A stretch of 64,000 nucleotides of DNA from Parapedobacter luteus (GCF_900168055.1 NZ_FUYS01000014.1:1-64000); one strand, 5' to 3'. Positions 51,528-61,099 are shown, numbered from the stretch's first letter. A program made the numbers and translations. Notes: generated by a model from the sequence alone, not told the origin.

Positions 51528-51622
51528 TCGAGATAGTGTGTCTTAGGGCTTTACTCGGCTTGTATGTCCGCCTGCCATAGCAGGGTAAACATACAAACCG
51601 CAGGGAATGTTGAAACCGGGAA

Positions 51623-52798
51623 TTACACGGTGATTTTCTTCAACACGTTGGTAAACAATTCCATTTCGGGCATCGTACCCATGCTGACCCTGCACCATGG
51701 TTTTTCGTCGATTTCGAACATGCGTACACTTACTCCGCCTTCGCGCAATTTTCCCTGAAAGGCTTGAGCATCGCTTTTTATGGGAAAAATAACAAAATTG
51801 GTGAGTGAAGGAATATACGGGTAGCCCAGCGTTTTCAGTTCGTTACACAAATATTCCCGGCATTCTAAATTGAGTTTACGGCTGTTCTCTTGAAAAGCCT
51901 TGTCTTGCATGCTGGCGATAGCCCCACTCAATGAGGTGACACACAAACCCATCGTACCCCTTACAATCGAGTTCAGCGACTTGATTCGCTCTGGCTGAGC
52001 GACAATGTATCCGATACGCAGCCCGGCCATCGAATGGATTTTTGAAAACGTTCGTGCCACGATGACATCTTTGCCCTGCGCCACAAGTCCCACCATCGTA
52101 TTTGCCGCTGGATCCGGTAAAAATTCCAAATAAGCCTCATCAATAAACACCGGCACTTTGGCTGAGACCGTTGAGCAAAACTGCTTCAGTGCGGCCGCCG
52201 ACGTAATTGACCCCAATGGATTATTGGGATTGCAGACATAGATTAGCCTGGTTTCGCTGTCTACAGCAGCGGCCATGGCGTCCAGGTCATGCGCGTAATC
52301 AGCCGTCAGGGGCACCGGTTTCCAAGTTCCGCCGATAGCCCGTGTCGTATTCATCATGGACATGTACGAAGGATCGGCCGAAACAATGTTGCCGCCTTTC
52401 AGGAAAAGCGATATCGCAGTTTTCTCCAACAAATCCGTAGACCCCGGCCCCAGCATAATGTAATCGCGCGTCACACCTTCTTTTTCGGCAATCATATCAA
52501 TCAGCCGTGCCGCATCTTCATGCCCGTACCGATTACCGAACCCCACGGCATCGGCCACTGCCTTGCGAACTGATTCCGATGGCCCATATGGGTTCTCATT
52601 AGCAGATAAGCGAGCTTGCATTGCCGGCGCAGTATCGTCCCACGGCAACGTGATGTCTCGCAGTATACCTTGCGGCGATGCGGTGGCTGCAGCCACCTTG
52701 TTCTTCCCCAATGAGAGGGACGGCGCTAATGCTAAACCACCAGCGGCTAGCAAGCTGGACTTAATCCAGGTTCTTCTGTTTGTCATTGTTTTGGTCAT
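51623..52798 (-). CDS. Tat-exported HisC-like aminotransferase (PLP fold type I)
   Basis: 391 residues. The N-terminus is a twin-arginine signal, NRRTWIKSSLLAAGGLALAP, which predicts export of the folded, cofactor-loaded protein. The enzyme domain follows the histidinol-phosphate aminotransferase pattern: RLSANENPYGPSESVRKAV, GPGSTDLLEKTA, YVCNPNNPLGS, VFIDEAYLEFLPD and the PLP Lys in RTFSKIHSMAGLRIGY. It differs from biosynthetic HisC by its location and by standing outside any his operon. The substrate is unknown; periplasmic amino-acid or oligopeptide chemistry is a guess. ATG 52786 is an alternative start. Confidence 0.9.
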   Translation of the reverse strand: MTKTMTNRRTWIKSSLLAAGGLALAPSLSLGKNKVAAATASPQGILRDITLPWDDTAPAMQARLSANENPYGPSESVRKAVADAVGFGNRYGHEDAARLIDMIAEKEGVTRDYIMLGPGSTDLLEKTAISLFLKGGNIVSADPSYMSMMNTTRAIGGTWKPVPLTADYAHDLDAMAAAVDSETRLIYVCNPNNPLGSITSAAALKQFCSTVSAKVPVFIDEAYLEFLPDPAANTMVGLVAQGKDVIVARTFSKIHSMAGLRIGYIVAQPERIKSLNSIVRGTMGLCVTSLSGAIASMQDKAFQENSRKLNLECREYLCNELKTLGYPYIPSLTNFVIFPIKSDAQAFQGKLREGGVSVRMFEIDEKPWCRVSMGTMPEMELFTNVLKKITV

Positions 52799-53159
52799 GG
52801 CCTAAATATTACCGTCAATTGTCTTCCAACAAAAAAATACCACCAAAACTTAATAAAGGTCTCCCAAAATGGAATAGCTAATGCAATATTACGGATTTAT
52901 ACAGACAAAATACCAATAAATATGTTATTTTTTTTTAAAAACCTTACCGATACCACATAAAAATCAAACAAAACAACCGAATAATAACCTAAACATAAAA
53001 CAAAAACACAAAAGCAACACCCAGTTCACCAAAAACCACCACCAATACTTCCAAGCAAAGTGAAACAAGATATTACAACATCTTAACAAATGCTTTACCG
53101 ATTTATTTACTACCGGCAAGGCATTTGTTAATCAACTGAAAGACCCTGAAATATAAATG
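52799..53159. other. Gene-free AT-rich region with marked A/C versus G/T strand bias
   Basis: No coding frame is supported. From about 52945 to 53060 the plus strand is rich in A and C and almost free of G, so transcripts from the minus strand would be G/U-rich. An inverted repeat at 53085-53129 probably ends the fabF transcript. The first 60 bases hold the aminotransferase upstream region. Confidence 0.6.
53085..53129 (-). terminator. Hairpin downstream of fabF
   Basis: AACAAATGC (53085-53093) and GCATTTGTT (53121-53129) are perfect outer arms; an inner TTnnCCG/CGGCAA part extends the stem with a bulge. It lies 30 bp after the fabF stop on the minus strand. Confidence 0.6.
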
Positions 53160-54398
53160 TTAGACTTTTTTAAAGACAACACTGGCATTATGTCCACCAA
53201 AACCAAATGCATTGCTCATAGCCGCATTGATCGTTCGCGGTAGCGGTTCGTTGGTGACGATGTGGATGCCTTTGGGAATGGCATTATCCAGGTTGTCTAC
53301 ATTGATGGTAGGGGGTACTACTTGGTCATTGATGGCTTTTATCGCGATTATTGCCTCGATGGCCCCGGCTGCACCCAATAAATGCCCGGTCATTGACTTG
53401 GTCGCGCTTATATGCAGGTTGCTGGTGTCACCTAAAGCAGCGACCACGGCTTTTAGTTCGCTGATGTCACCTATTGGCGTCGACGTAGCGTGCGGATTGA
53501 GGTAATCCAGATCTTCCGGAGCAATTTTAGCCTCTTCCAAGGCCAGTGTCATAGCCTTTGATGCTCCGATTCCCTCTGGATGCGGCGCGGTCATATGGTA
53601 GGCATCAGCTGTCATGGCCGCACCAACAAGCTCTGCATAAATGTGGGCTCCCCGCTTTTTAGCATGCTCATACTCCTCGAGCACCAGCGCACCAGCACCT
53701 TCCCCCATGACAAAACCGTCTCGATCTTGATCGTACGGTCTGCAGGCATGCAATGGGTCGTCATTGCGGGCCGACATGGCCTTCATTGCGGAAAATCCGC
53801 CGATGGAAGCCGGGGTAATAGGCGCTTCCGAACCGCCCGAAACAAATACTTTCGCCTTGCCCATTTTGATGTAGTTAAATGCGTCCATGAGCGCCGTATT
53901 GGAGGTCGCACATGCCGATACCGCTGTGTAATTGATGCCCTGTAAACCGAATTTCATCGATATCATCCCTGAAGCAAGGTTAACAATAAGCCTAGGGACG
54001 AAAAATGGGCTAAACCGAGGCACATAACTTCCGGTCACATAGTTTGTCACCTCCTGTTCGAAAGTTTCCATGCCCCCCTGGCCTACACCCCAGATCACGC
54101 CAATATCAAACGGATCCATTGCAGGTAGATCCAACCCTGCATCTTCCAGCGCCTGCGATGCTGCATATAGCGCATATTGAGTAAACAAGTCACTTCGCTT
54201 GATTTCATTCCGATCCAGGTATTTTTCGGGTGAAAAATCCTTTACCTCACAGGCAATACGGGTACGAAACCGTTCGGCATCAAACCGGGTGATTGATCCG
54301 GCACCACTTACACCGCCGAGAATATTCTGCCAAAACGTATTGACATCGTTGCCAAGGGGAGTGACGGCCCCCATGCCGGTAATGACCACTCTTGTCAT
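53160..54398 (-). CDS. fabF: Beta-ketoacyl-ACP synthase II
   Basis: 412 residues. The thiolase-fold triad is visible: Cys in TAVSACATSNTALMDA, His in YLNPHATSTPIGD and His in KSMTGHLLGAAGAIEAI. GFVMGEGAGALVLEEYEHA and the C-terminal SNAFGFGGHNASVVF are standard. The enzyme elongates acyl-ACP by two carbons with malonyl-ACP. No acpP or other fab gene is adjacent, so this may be a second FabF rather than the main fatty-acid operon copy. A TACTTTTG box (54415-54422) lies 16 bases before the ATG. Confidence 0.95.
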   Translation of the reverse strand: MTRVVITGMGAVTPLGNDVNTFWQNILGGVSGAGSITRFDAERFRTRIACEVKDFSPEKYLDRNEIKRSDLFTQYALYAASQALEDAGLDLPAMDPFDIGVIWGVGQGGMETFEQEVTNYVTGSYVPRFSPFFVPRLIVNLASGMISMKFGLQGINYTAVSACATSNTALMDAFNYIKMGKAKVFVSGGSEAPITPASIGGFSAMKAMSARNDDPLHACRPYDQDRDGFVMGEGAGALVLEEYEHAKKRGAHIYAELVGAAMTADAYHMTAPHPEGIGASKAMTLALEEAKIAPEDLDYLNPHATSTPIGDISELKAVVAALGDTSNLHISATKSMTGHLLGAAGAIEAIIAIKAINDQVVPPTINVDNLDNAIPKGIHIVTNEPLPRTINAAMSNAFGFGGHNASVVFKKV

Positions 54399-54414
54399 GA
54401 TTTTACAATTTCGG

Positions 54415-54422
54415 CAAAAGTA
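54415..54422 (-). promoter_or_regulatory. -7 box TACTTTTG of fabF
   Basis: A perfect TAnnTTTG match on the minus strand, 16 bases before the fabF ATG. Confidence 0.55.
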
Positions 54423-54463
54423 ACAAAAATATACCGAACGGTATAATCTATTTCTCCGACGTA

Positions 54464-57142
54464 TTACAAGCTGAAGATGACTTTTAATACAGCCATGCTG
54501 CCGCGTAGCTGATAGTGGCTGTATCCCAGTCGATTGGCCGACAGCGAATAGGTTTCGTAAGCGGTGACATCAGCCAGGTTAGTTAGGTTGAGTTCGATAT
54601 CGGTACGCCATTTGGCTAGGGTATAGCGGATATTTGCGTCGGCGAAGAAATAGGAGATGTCATTGAGCTGCGCCTGACTGGTATATTGGTGGCGGCCGTT
54701 CACCCGGAGGAAAGTGCTTTTGAAAGGTGAGTAAGAAACGCTGACTGTCTGGTCGAATAGCCTAATTTGGCGGTCGGGCATATGGGTGGAGGCTTCTCCT
54801 GATATCAGTCGGCTGGTCGTCCAGGTAGCCACGCCGTTGTAATTGAAGCTCACTTTGTTTAAAAGCCGGGCTTCAAAGGCCGGATTTACCGTCAGCGAGC
54901 GGTTATTGAAGGGGAGCGTTTCACCGTTGAGCACCTGGTTGAAGCGGCTGGTGCCCCAGGATGCTCTCAGGCTGGCTGTCGCCCCGAGGGCAAAGATAAA
55001 CTTGCTCACGCCCGCGTTGAGGTTGACGCTGCTCACGTCGTTATCGATTGGCAGGAGCACCGTACGGGCAATGTTGTCCGTGACGACGCTCGCGGCGATG
55101 GTATTGGCAGTTGACCTGGCATAGGTGACCCCCGCATTCATGAAAAGCATGCTGATCGCACGTTGGAAATGGTACCGCAGCCCTATATTATGGCTGTCGC
55201 GCTCCTGCAAGCCGGCGTCATTCGCCTCCATGCTCCGGTAATTGGTTAGTACCGTACCCCGGAATACCCCGTTGATATTGCCCATGTGGTTGGTATAGCG
55301 ATAGTCAAGCGAAAGGTAGTCTTCCCTGGTCATCATGCGTTTCAAACGCATCGACGGATTGAACAGCAGGCGGATTTTCGATTCGTCTAGGGCAAACGCA
55401 TCGTCGTGATAGGCGATGCGCTGCACGGCGAGCGGAAGCGTTGCGGTGGCTTCCCACGGTCCCTGCCTGTATTCATATGTGCCGTCTAAAAAAAATTGAT
55501 GCCGCTGCCAGTGCAGGTTATTGTCCTCACTGCCGGCATAAGGTGTCTCCCGGCCGTCCGTTTGGGTGAGGTGCAGGGCCGAATGCAGCCGTTGCCATTC
55601 GTTGATCACGCCGGTCCGGTAGCGCTGGCGGATCAACCCTTTGGTGAGCCGGTAGGCGGCCGATGCCCGGCTGAACCAAGAAGGGATTTCACCGAATTGG
55701 CGGATACCGGCGAACGGCACGCCAGCGTTCAGCACTTCTTCGTTGATGCCGGGTGTAATGATAAGCGTCTGGGGCTGATTGAAGTGATTGACATACCAAT
55801 ACAGGTTGATCACGTTGCCGTTTTTCAGCGCCGGCGTGTACTCCAGCGTGTTGGCAAAGTCGCGTAAGCGGTTGTGCAGGCCCTGGCGCATGTCCATGTC
55901 GTTGCTCAGTAAGGCAGACGAACCCATATCGCCTGAATAGCTCAGCTTGAATACGTTGTTGAAATAATGCCCTTCTTCATTGGCCATGGCGGTGAGGCTA
56001 ACACCGGTGAGAAAGGGATCGCGGCCAATGTCCTGCCATTCGCTGTAGCGAATGGTATCATTGCCTAGGTAGAGTTCGCTCCAACTGTTGTAAGCCATGT
56101 CGTTGCCATCCAGCAGGCCGTTGATGTTTGCCTTTAGCTGAAGCCCATTTTTCAGGTTCACGAGGTTGTTGAGGTTGAGCGACCCGGAGTTATTGAAGTA
56201 ATAACGCTGCTTGGGCAGTGGCGGGTTACCCGCGGTGCCCGACGAGAGCAGCGCCTGCGGGCGGGAGTTGCCGGCGCCTGTCAGCATATCGGACAGGCCG
56301 AATGCCGTGAAGTCGGACGCAAGGTCTTCGCCCACGTTGTTGCCCTTGACCACGTTGAGCATCTTGTACTTCTTGTTGAAGAGGATGGAATTCAGCTCGC
56401 TGTCATATTGGTGGGGCAGGCCGGCGCCTGCTTTGACTTGCCCGGTGAGTTTGAGACGTGCCTCATCTTTGATGACGAGGTTGAGTGCCACACGGTCGCT
56501 GAGGGTTTTGTTTTTGAGCACTTTCAGCGGCTGGTGGTTCTGCAGCACCTCCAGCTTCTGCACCATGGCATGGGGGATGGTTTTCGTGCCGATGGCATAT
56601 TTGTCGTCGAGCAGGTCATCGCCGTCGATGTAAAAGTTGGAGATGTTCTGCCCGTTGTATTTGATCTGTCCGCTTTCACTCACCTCCATGCCCGGCATAC
56701 GTTTTAGTACATCCCCGATGCTGCGGTCTTCTGCCTTGGCAAAGGAGCCTACGTCATAGCGGAGTGTGTCGCCGCGCGTATCGATGCGGGGGCGGCTTTT
56801 TACCTTCACCTCTGAGAGGTCGATGGGTTTTTCCTGGAGAGTAATGTCATAGTAGCTGCGTTCGCGCGAAATCGGCAGGTTTACACCCGCGTAGCCGAGG
56901 TGATTGACCAGCAGGTGGAGGCTGTCTAAGGGCACTGCGGCAGGCAGGACAATGCTGAAATTGCCGCTCGCATCACTGGTTTTAAAGACCACAATGCGGT
57001 CCTGCGGATTGCGCACGGTCACACTGGCATGGGGTACCGGTTTACCGTCAGTAGTTTTGAGCGAACCCTGGATGGTTTGCTGTTGAGCGAGCACACCCGG
57101 ACCCAAGCAGAGGATGAATAAGGTAACCAAACATCTTGTCAT
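54464..57142 (-). CDS. TonB-receptor-like outer-membrane beta-barrel protein
   Basis: 892 residues. The signal peptide ends GVLAQ. A carboxypeptidase-like domain (about 22-105; GSLKTTDGKPVPHASVTVRN) is followed by a plug (IGDVLKRMPGMEVSESGQIK; YNGQNISNFYIDGDDLLDD) and a large barrel ending AVLKVIFSL. It belongs to the outer-membrane beta-barrel family usually encoded next to GLPGLI genes, as here: the GLPGLI gene ends 41 bp upstream on the same strand. It may form a channel or receptor with that partner. The ligand is unknown. Confidence 0.9.
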   Translation of the reverse strand: MTRCLVTLFILCLGPGVLAQQQTIQGSLKTTDGKPVPHASVTVRNPQDRIVVFKTSDASGNFSIVLPAAVPLDSLHLLVNHLGYAGVNLPISRERSYYDITLQEKPIDLSEVKVKSRPRIDTRGDTLRYDVGSFAKAEDRSIGDVLKRMPGMEVSESGQIKYNGQNISNFYIDGDDLLDDKYAIGTKTIPHAMVQKLEVLQNHQPLKVLKNKTLSDRVALNLVIKDEARLKLTGQVKAGAGLPHQYDSELNSILFNKKYKMLNVVKGNNVGEDLASDFTAFGLSDMLTGAGNSRPQALLSSGTAGNPPLPKQRYYFNNSGSLNLNNLVNLKNGLQLKANINGLLDGNDMAYNSWSELYLGNDTIRYSEWQDIGRDPFLTGVSLTAMANEEGHYFNNVFKLSYSGDMGSSALLSNDMDMRQGLHNRLRDFANTLEYTPALKNGNVINLYWYVNHFNQPQTLIITPGINEEVLNAGVPFAGIRQFGEIPSWFSRASAAYRLTKGLIRQRYRTGVINEWQRLHSALHLTQTDGRETPYAGSEDNNLHWQRHQFFLDGTYEYRQGPWEATATLPLAVQRIAYHDDAFALDESKIRLLFNPSMRLKRMMTREDYLSLDYRYTNHMGNINGVFRGTVLTNYRSMEANDAGLQERDSHNIGLRYHFQRAISMLFMNAGVTYARSTANTIAASVVTDNIARTVLLPIDNDVSSVNLNAGVSKFIFALGATASLRASWGTSRFNQVLNGETLPFNNRSLTVNPAFEARLLNKVSFNYNGVATWTTSRLISGEASTHMPDRQIRLFDQTVSVSYSPFKSTFLRVNGRHQYTSQAQLNDISYFFADANIRYTLAKWRTDIELNLTNLADVTAYETYSLSANRLGYSHYQLRGSMAVLKVIFSL

Positions 57143-57183
57143 ATATACAGTCTGCTATTTTTCCGACAGTCCGAAGGGTACAA

Positions 57184-58095
57184 TCAACGGTTATCTTCCA
57201 GTTCAAGGGGGTTATTGTCCACGGGAGATATCTGCGTATTGTCCTTTTTCACATTGACGCTTTTGATGCGGGAAGGGTCGATAGAAGCCATCGCGTTTCC
57301 TCCGCCTGCTCCCACGCGTACCACGGGACGTCCGCTGCCTCCCCCCGCCGTTGCTGTGCCTTGCGAGCGGGCGTTATGTGCTGCCTGGGGGTTTCTTTTA
57401 TACGCTTCCACCAGCTTATCCAGCGCTTTTTGCGTGGTCGGGATTGCGTTGTCGGGAAGCAATACCGCGGCTTCGCTTTCCTCAAAGGTCTCGAAACCCG
57501 CGTAGCGGAAAACCACGTCTTCCCGGCTGTCCACGGCTTCGAGAATCAGGCCCGGAAGTCCCTGCAGCTTCCAGGGACCGGCCTGAAAGGGCACTTCCGT
57601 GGTAAACCATGCCGTGTATTCCCGGCCTTTGAACCGGCCGGTGGCTCTCTGTGCCGTATAGCCGCCAATCTCCTTGGTCTCGTCGGATACGTGCCAGTCA
57701 ATAGCCGGATAATCTTCGTCCACCAAGTATGTTTCCCCTGCCACACGGGATAGCTGCTTGAATGCCTGTGTTCCCGGCTTCGCGTAGTATGACTCCTGTG
57801 TGGTGCGGCCGCTTCCGGTGATGGTGAGGTTGCCGTCGAACGAAGGGTCTTCCAGTTGCTTTTGGATTTGCTGGTTGATCTGTTCGCCCGTATTGGAACC
57901 GTAGAGCGAAGCATGCTGCCCTATGTAAAGCACCATTTCCTCTTTATGCGGCTTGTCGGGTTGCAGGGTGTCGTTGATGTGCGTGAATTCATAAAGCACG
58001 CGGGCAAGCGCCGGTTCGCTTTGCTGCGCTTTGGTTGTTGTTGCCAAACATCCTGTAAATAATAGAAAACAAAAACACTTCATTTTTATTCGCAT
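57184..58095 (-). CDS. GLPGLI family protein (second copy)
   Basis: 303 residues. The signal peptide ends TTTKAQ. The motif GLPGLI is in WKLQGLPGLILEAVD, preceded by YTAWFTTEVPFQAGP, the same arrangement as in the protein at 22879. The C-terminal 70 residues are an insertion-like extension rich in Gly, Ala and Arg (about 245-275) with unknown role. It is upstream of the beta-barrel receptor gene, the usual partner of this family, so the two form an operon. ATG 58083 is an alternative start. Confidence 0.9.
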   Translation of the reverse strand: MRIKMKCFCFLLFTGCLATTTKAQQSEPALARVLYEFTHINDTLQPDKPHKEEMVLYIGQHASLYGSNTGEQINQQIQKQLEDPSFDGNLTITGSGRTTQESYYAKPGTQAFKQLSRVAGETYLVDEDYPAIDWHVSDETKEIGGYTAQRATGRFKGREYTAWFTTEVPFQAGPWKLQGLPGLILEAVDSREDVVFRYAGFETFEESEAAVLLPDNAIPTTQKALDKLVEAYKRNPQAAHNARSQGTATAGGGSGRPVVRVGAGGGNAMASIDPSRIKSVNVKKDNTQISPVDNNPLELEDNR

Positions 58096-58255
58096 AACAT
58101 TTGTTTTTTGTTAGACGCGTCCATTCGCGCCACTTAAATCATTCCGTTTATCAGTCTACATTATAGATGAAGTCTCATAATACAGCCTACCCAACAGACT
58201 ACGAAAATATAGTAATATTACGAAACAAGCAAATTAAATACGAATTGTTCGTAGA

Positions 58256-58480
58256 TTAAATGATCGGCATCTCCCACCCGGTTCTTGGGTACTTGTATTG
58301 CATCCCCACCCGCCAGCGTCGAAAGTATGACCGAAATCGTAGAACAGCTAGGGTAAACAACGCGCTGATACTAAATTCTGCAATGGCCGAAAACGACTCA
58401 TAGTTGGGGGAACCGCCGCCCAGCCAAAGCCGATCCTGGAAGGTATACTTGAGCCATCGGGCCGGTTGATCGAAATGCAG
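58256..58480 (-). pseudogene. Orphan C-terminal reading frame, probable gene remnant
   Basis: A 74-codon frame runs from just after a TAA at 58481-58483 to TAA at 58256-58258. It has no ATG, GTG or TTG near its 5' end, but the codon use and the protein look real: FDQPARWLKYTFQDRLWLGG, then a hydrophobic FSISALFTLAVLRF, then Arg-rich RSYFRRWRVG and the end TGWEMPII. It could be the last part of a membrane protein whose 5' end was lost, or a small protein with a CTG start. It begins 18 bp after the phospholipase C stop on the same strand. I do not recognise the family. Confidence 0.45.
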
Positions 58481-58497
58481 TTAATTTACAACCGGTA

Positions 58498-60648
58498 CTA
58501 TATTTCAGTTGCCATCGCAGGGTCGCTAATACTGTGTTTACCAGTTTCTACCCTCCCGGCGAACCGGTGCAAAAAGCCGGCTTTAGTTTTTATGGTAAAG
58601 TCGTACCAGTTGCCGCTTTCTCTAAGGCCGATGTATTTTCGCAGCAGTTCTCCCGCGCCCAAGGAAACGACCTCAGCCTTTTTATAATCGTACGCATTGG
58701 CTACTATTTCGATGTGCATCGGAACCGAGGAACTGTTCCGTAGCAAAACGAAAATACCACCGTTTATCTGGTCATACTCCAGTTGAATTTCTGGTTCGTC
58801 ATCATTGATATTCCCCGAGAATTTGTGAAAATAACCGTTGGGACCGTATACCTCTAAGTCATAGCAGCCATTGCTATCGATCACATCCCATTCATCCATT
58901 AACGATTTCGTCGCTTCCACCGTGTAGCGCCGGGGTATCTTATCCAGCCGGTTCATATCATATACATGGTATACCGCGCCTTTATGCCCCTTGTTTTCAA
59001 AAACCAATCGTACCTGCCTATCGTCTTGCAGGTACTTCAACGTGCAGTGCAGGCGGTAGGGAAGTGCTCTTGAAGGGCGGCTGCCCCGTTCTTGATACAG
59101 CCGGGCGGGTTGTTGAGGGGCTGCCGCAGTGGGTAATGCCCGGGAGGCTGCGTCCTTCTTCTCGAACCCAGAAGTATCCGGCATAACAGGAGTTTTCGGA
59201 TCATTCGGCGTGACAAAATCAAATGCCGATGTGAGATCACTGCTGATGGCGCGATGCCACGGAGAAATAGCGGGAATGGTAATACCAAACCTTTTCTCAA
59301 TAAATTGCCCTACTGATGTGTGATCTGCTACGGCAGAATCTACCCATCCGCCCTTGCTCCAAGGCGACAGGATGTACATCGGAACCCTCGGTCCCATACC
59401 CCAAGGTCGTAAATTGCCGGAGATGGTGTCTCGTTTATCGATGTAGACACGCTCGGCCTCCATATCATCAAGGTTGTCTTTGTCATTATGAAAGTACATG
59501 CCTGCCAACTCCAGCGTCGATTTACCTGCAAGTGTCCCATCCAGGTTGTAAGAAGGCACCGCAGGTGCCGGCAGGTGATCGAAAAGGCCATCATTCTCGT
59601 CAAAGGTCAGAAAGAAAACAGTCTTGCTCCAGACCTCCGGATTGGATGTAATGGCCGAAAGAACCTGATGCGTAAAGTTGGATGCCCGATAAGGACTCGA
59701 GGGTGCCCCCGGATGCTCAGAGTTGCTTTGTGAAGGCAATATCCAACTCACCTGCGGCAGGCGATTATTTTTGACATCATTGGCTAGGTCTTCAAGCGAC
59801 CAATGCCGCATACCATTTTCGTAAATAGGATCACCAGGCTTGGCATTTCGGAAGCTCTCAAATGCCAAGCAGCCATGCATGGCTCCTGTCCAATTGTCAT
59901 TGGGATCTTGATATATGCGCCAACTAATCCCGGCCTCCTGCAACACATCCGGTATGGTAGGCCATGAGAAGGCACTCCCCTGATACGTGTAGCCCGGTTC
60001 GGGCATCTCCCCTTCTATCCAACACCGTAAATTGACCGGCTCCGAATCTGCATCAGTGCAATTGATGCCTGCTGCACGCTTGTCCGGGTCGTGTACAGAC
60101 CCTGACCAGAACACAATTCGGTTAGGATCCGTACCCGTGGCGACGGAGCAATAGTAGGCATCACAAATTGCGAAATATTCCGCCATGGCATATTGAAAAG
60201 GAATCTCCTCTCTGGTATAATAGGCCATGGAATAGGGGGTCTTGAATAACGGCCAAAATCCATACTTGCCTTGATTCCAGGCTGCTTGGGTATCCGGAAA
60301 GTTATGCGGAGTACCACTGATAAATGCTGCGTTTGATTTTTTCGCATCGGCCCGGTACGGTGGTACTATTTTCTCGCCGTCTGACTGATGAAAAGCACGC
60401 TGACCGCTTTCGAGTGGTATCGGAAATCGATCACCAAACCCGCGAACGCCCCTCATGGCACCAAAATAATGGTCAAAAGACCGGTTTTCCTGCATGAGGA
60501 TGACGATGTGCTGTACGTCTTTGATGGAGCGGGTAGCGTTGTAGGCTTCTACGGCCAGTGCTTTTTGTAAGAGTGGCTCCCAAATGGTTGTCGCCAGTCC
60601 CGCTGTGGCGGACAACTTGATGAAATCTCTCCTGTTTAACTTGGACAT
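58498..60648 (-). CDS. Tat-exported phospholipase C, phosphocholine-specific type
   Basis: 716 residues. The Tat signal is NRRDFIKLSATAGLATTIW. The phosphoesterase domain (about 40-450) has the family motifs QENRSFDHYFGAMRGVRGFG and FFLTFDENDGLFDH. Two C-terminal beta domains of the DUF756 type follow (about 505-700; LRLHCTLKYL-like and LRESGNWYDFTI). Members hydrolyse phosphatidylcholine or sphingomyelin, or release phosphate from related lipids, in the periplasm or outside. A remnant frame follows it. No phosphate-starvation promoter element is evident. Confidence 0.93.
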   Translation of the reverse strand: MSKLNRRDFIKLSATAGLATTIWEPLLQKALAVEAYNATRSIKDVQHIVILMQENRSFDHYFGAMRGVRGFGDRFPIPLESGQRAFHQSDGEKIVPPYRADAKKSNAAFISGTPHNFPDTQAAWNQGKYGFWPLFKTPYSMAYYTREEIPFQYAMAEYFAICDAYYCSVATGTDPNRIVFWSGSVHDPDKRAAGINCTDADSEPVNLRCWIEGEMPEPGYTYQGSAFSWPTIPDVLQEAGISWRIYQDPNDNWTGAMHGCLAFESFRNAKPGDPIYENGMRHWSLEDLANDVKNNRLPQVSWILPSQSNSEHPGAPSSPYRASNFTHQVLSAITSNPEVWSKTVFFLTFDENDGLFDHLPAPAVPSYNLDGTLAGKSTLELAGMYFHNDKDNLDDMEAERVYIDKRDTISGNLRPWGMGPRVPMYILSPWSKGGWVDSAVADHTSVGQFIEKRFGITIPAISPWHRAISSDLTSAFDFVTPNDPKTPVMPDTSGFEKKDAASRALPTAAAPQQPARLYQERGSRPSRALPYRLHCTLKYLQDDRQVRLVFENKGHKGAVYHVYDMNRLDKIPRRYTVEATKSLMDEWDVIDSNGCYDLEVYGPNGYFHKFSGNINDDEPEIQLEYDQINGGIFVLLRNSSSVPMHIEIVANAYDYKKAEVVSLGAGELLRKYIGLRESGNWYDFTIKTKAGFLHRFAGRVETGKHSISDPAMATEI

Positions 60649-60825
60649 ATGCGTTTAAAAAGGTTGAAATAGCGCTTAAAGATAAGATAAAAAGTATTAA
60701 AACGGGTAAACGACAGTACTTGCCAAAGGGCAATAAAACGAAACAACTTGAACTTGCAAACAGGCATGGATATTGCGGCGTTAAACCACCGTTTGCATTA
60801 AAGCGAAAGCGCACTGAAGGCGAAA

Positions 60826-60851
60826 TGATTAAGCAGTCATGTCTTTAATCA
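60826..60851. promoter_or_regulatory. Dyad TGATTAA-N12-TTAATCA upstream of the small membrane protein gene
   Basis: Two perfect seven-base arms (60826-60832 and 60845-60851) lie 42 bases before the ATG at 60893 in the divergent gap with the phospholipase gene. It is a possible operator, but such AT-rich dyads also arise by chance. Confidence 0.25.
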
Positions 60852-60892
60852 TTAAGGTTCTGCCCGACCATTGAAGACTAACACATTAACGG

Positions 60893-61078
60893 ATGAATAT
60901 CAAGCGAATTTTTGGCACCGTACTTACCGTTTTGGGTATAGGTGGGCTTATCTACACCGGTGTCATGGTAGTACAACAGAGCAACCAAGTACGTGAATTG
61001 ATTGTCGTGGGCATCCTGGGCCTGATATTTTTCTCATCAGGTATCTCGTTGATCCGTAATACCAAAGACAAAGAATGA
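60893..61078 (+). CDS. Small two-helix membrane protein
   Basis: 61 residues. Two membrane helices (about 6-26, IFGTVLTVLGIGGLIYTGVM, and 36-53, LIVVGILGLIFFSSGISL) are joined by a short polar loop, with a basic N-terminus and a charged tail RNTKDKE. The N-in, C-in topology is likely. Similar short proteins are common in Sphingobacteriaceae, but no function is known. It is convergent with the L,D-transpeptidase gene 21 bp away. Confidence 0.75.
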   Translation: MNIKRIFGTVLTVLGIGGLIYTGVMVVQQSNQVRELIVVGILGLIFFSSGISLIRNTKDKE

Positions 61079-61099
61079 GTTTTTCTGCGTTGGGCCTTC

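Noticed and set aside
57215..57505. Plus-strand frame opposite the GLPGLI gene at 57 kb
   Set aside because: It is antisense to the Gly/Ala-rich tail of a recognised gene, where GC-rich codons leave the mirror frame open.
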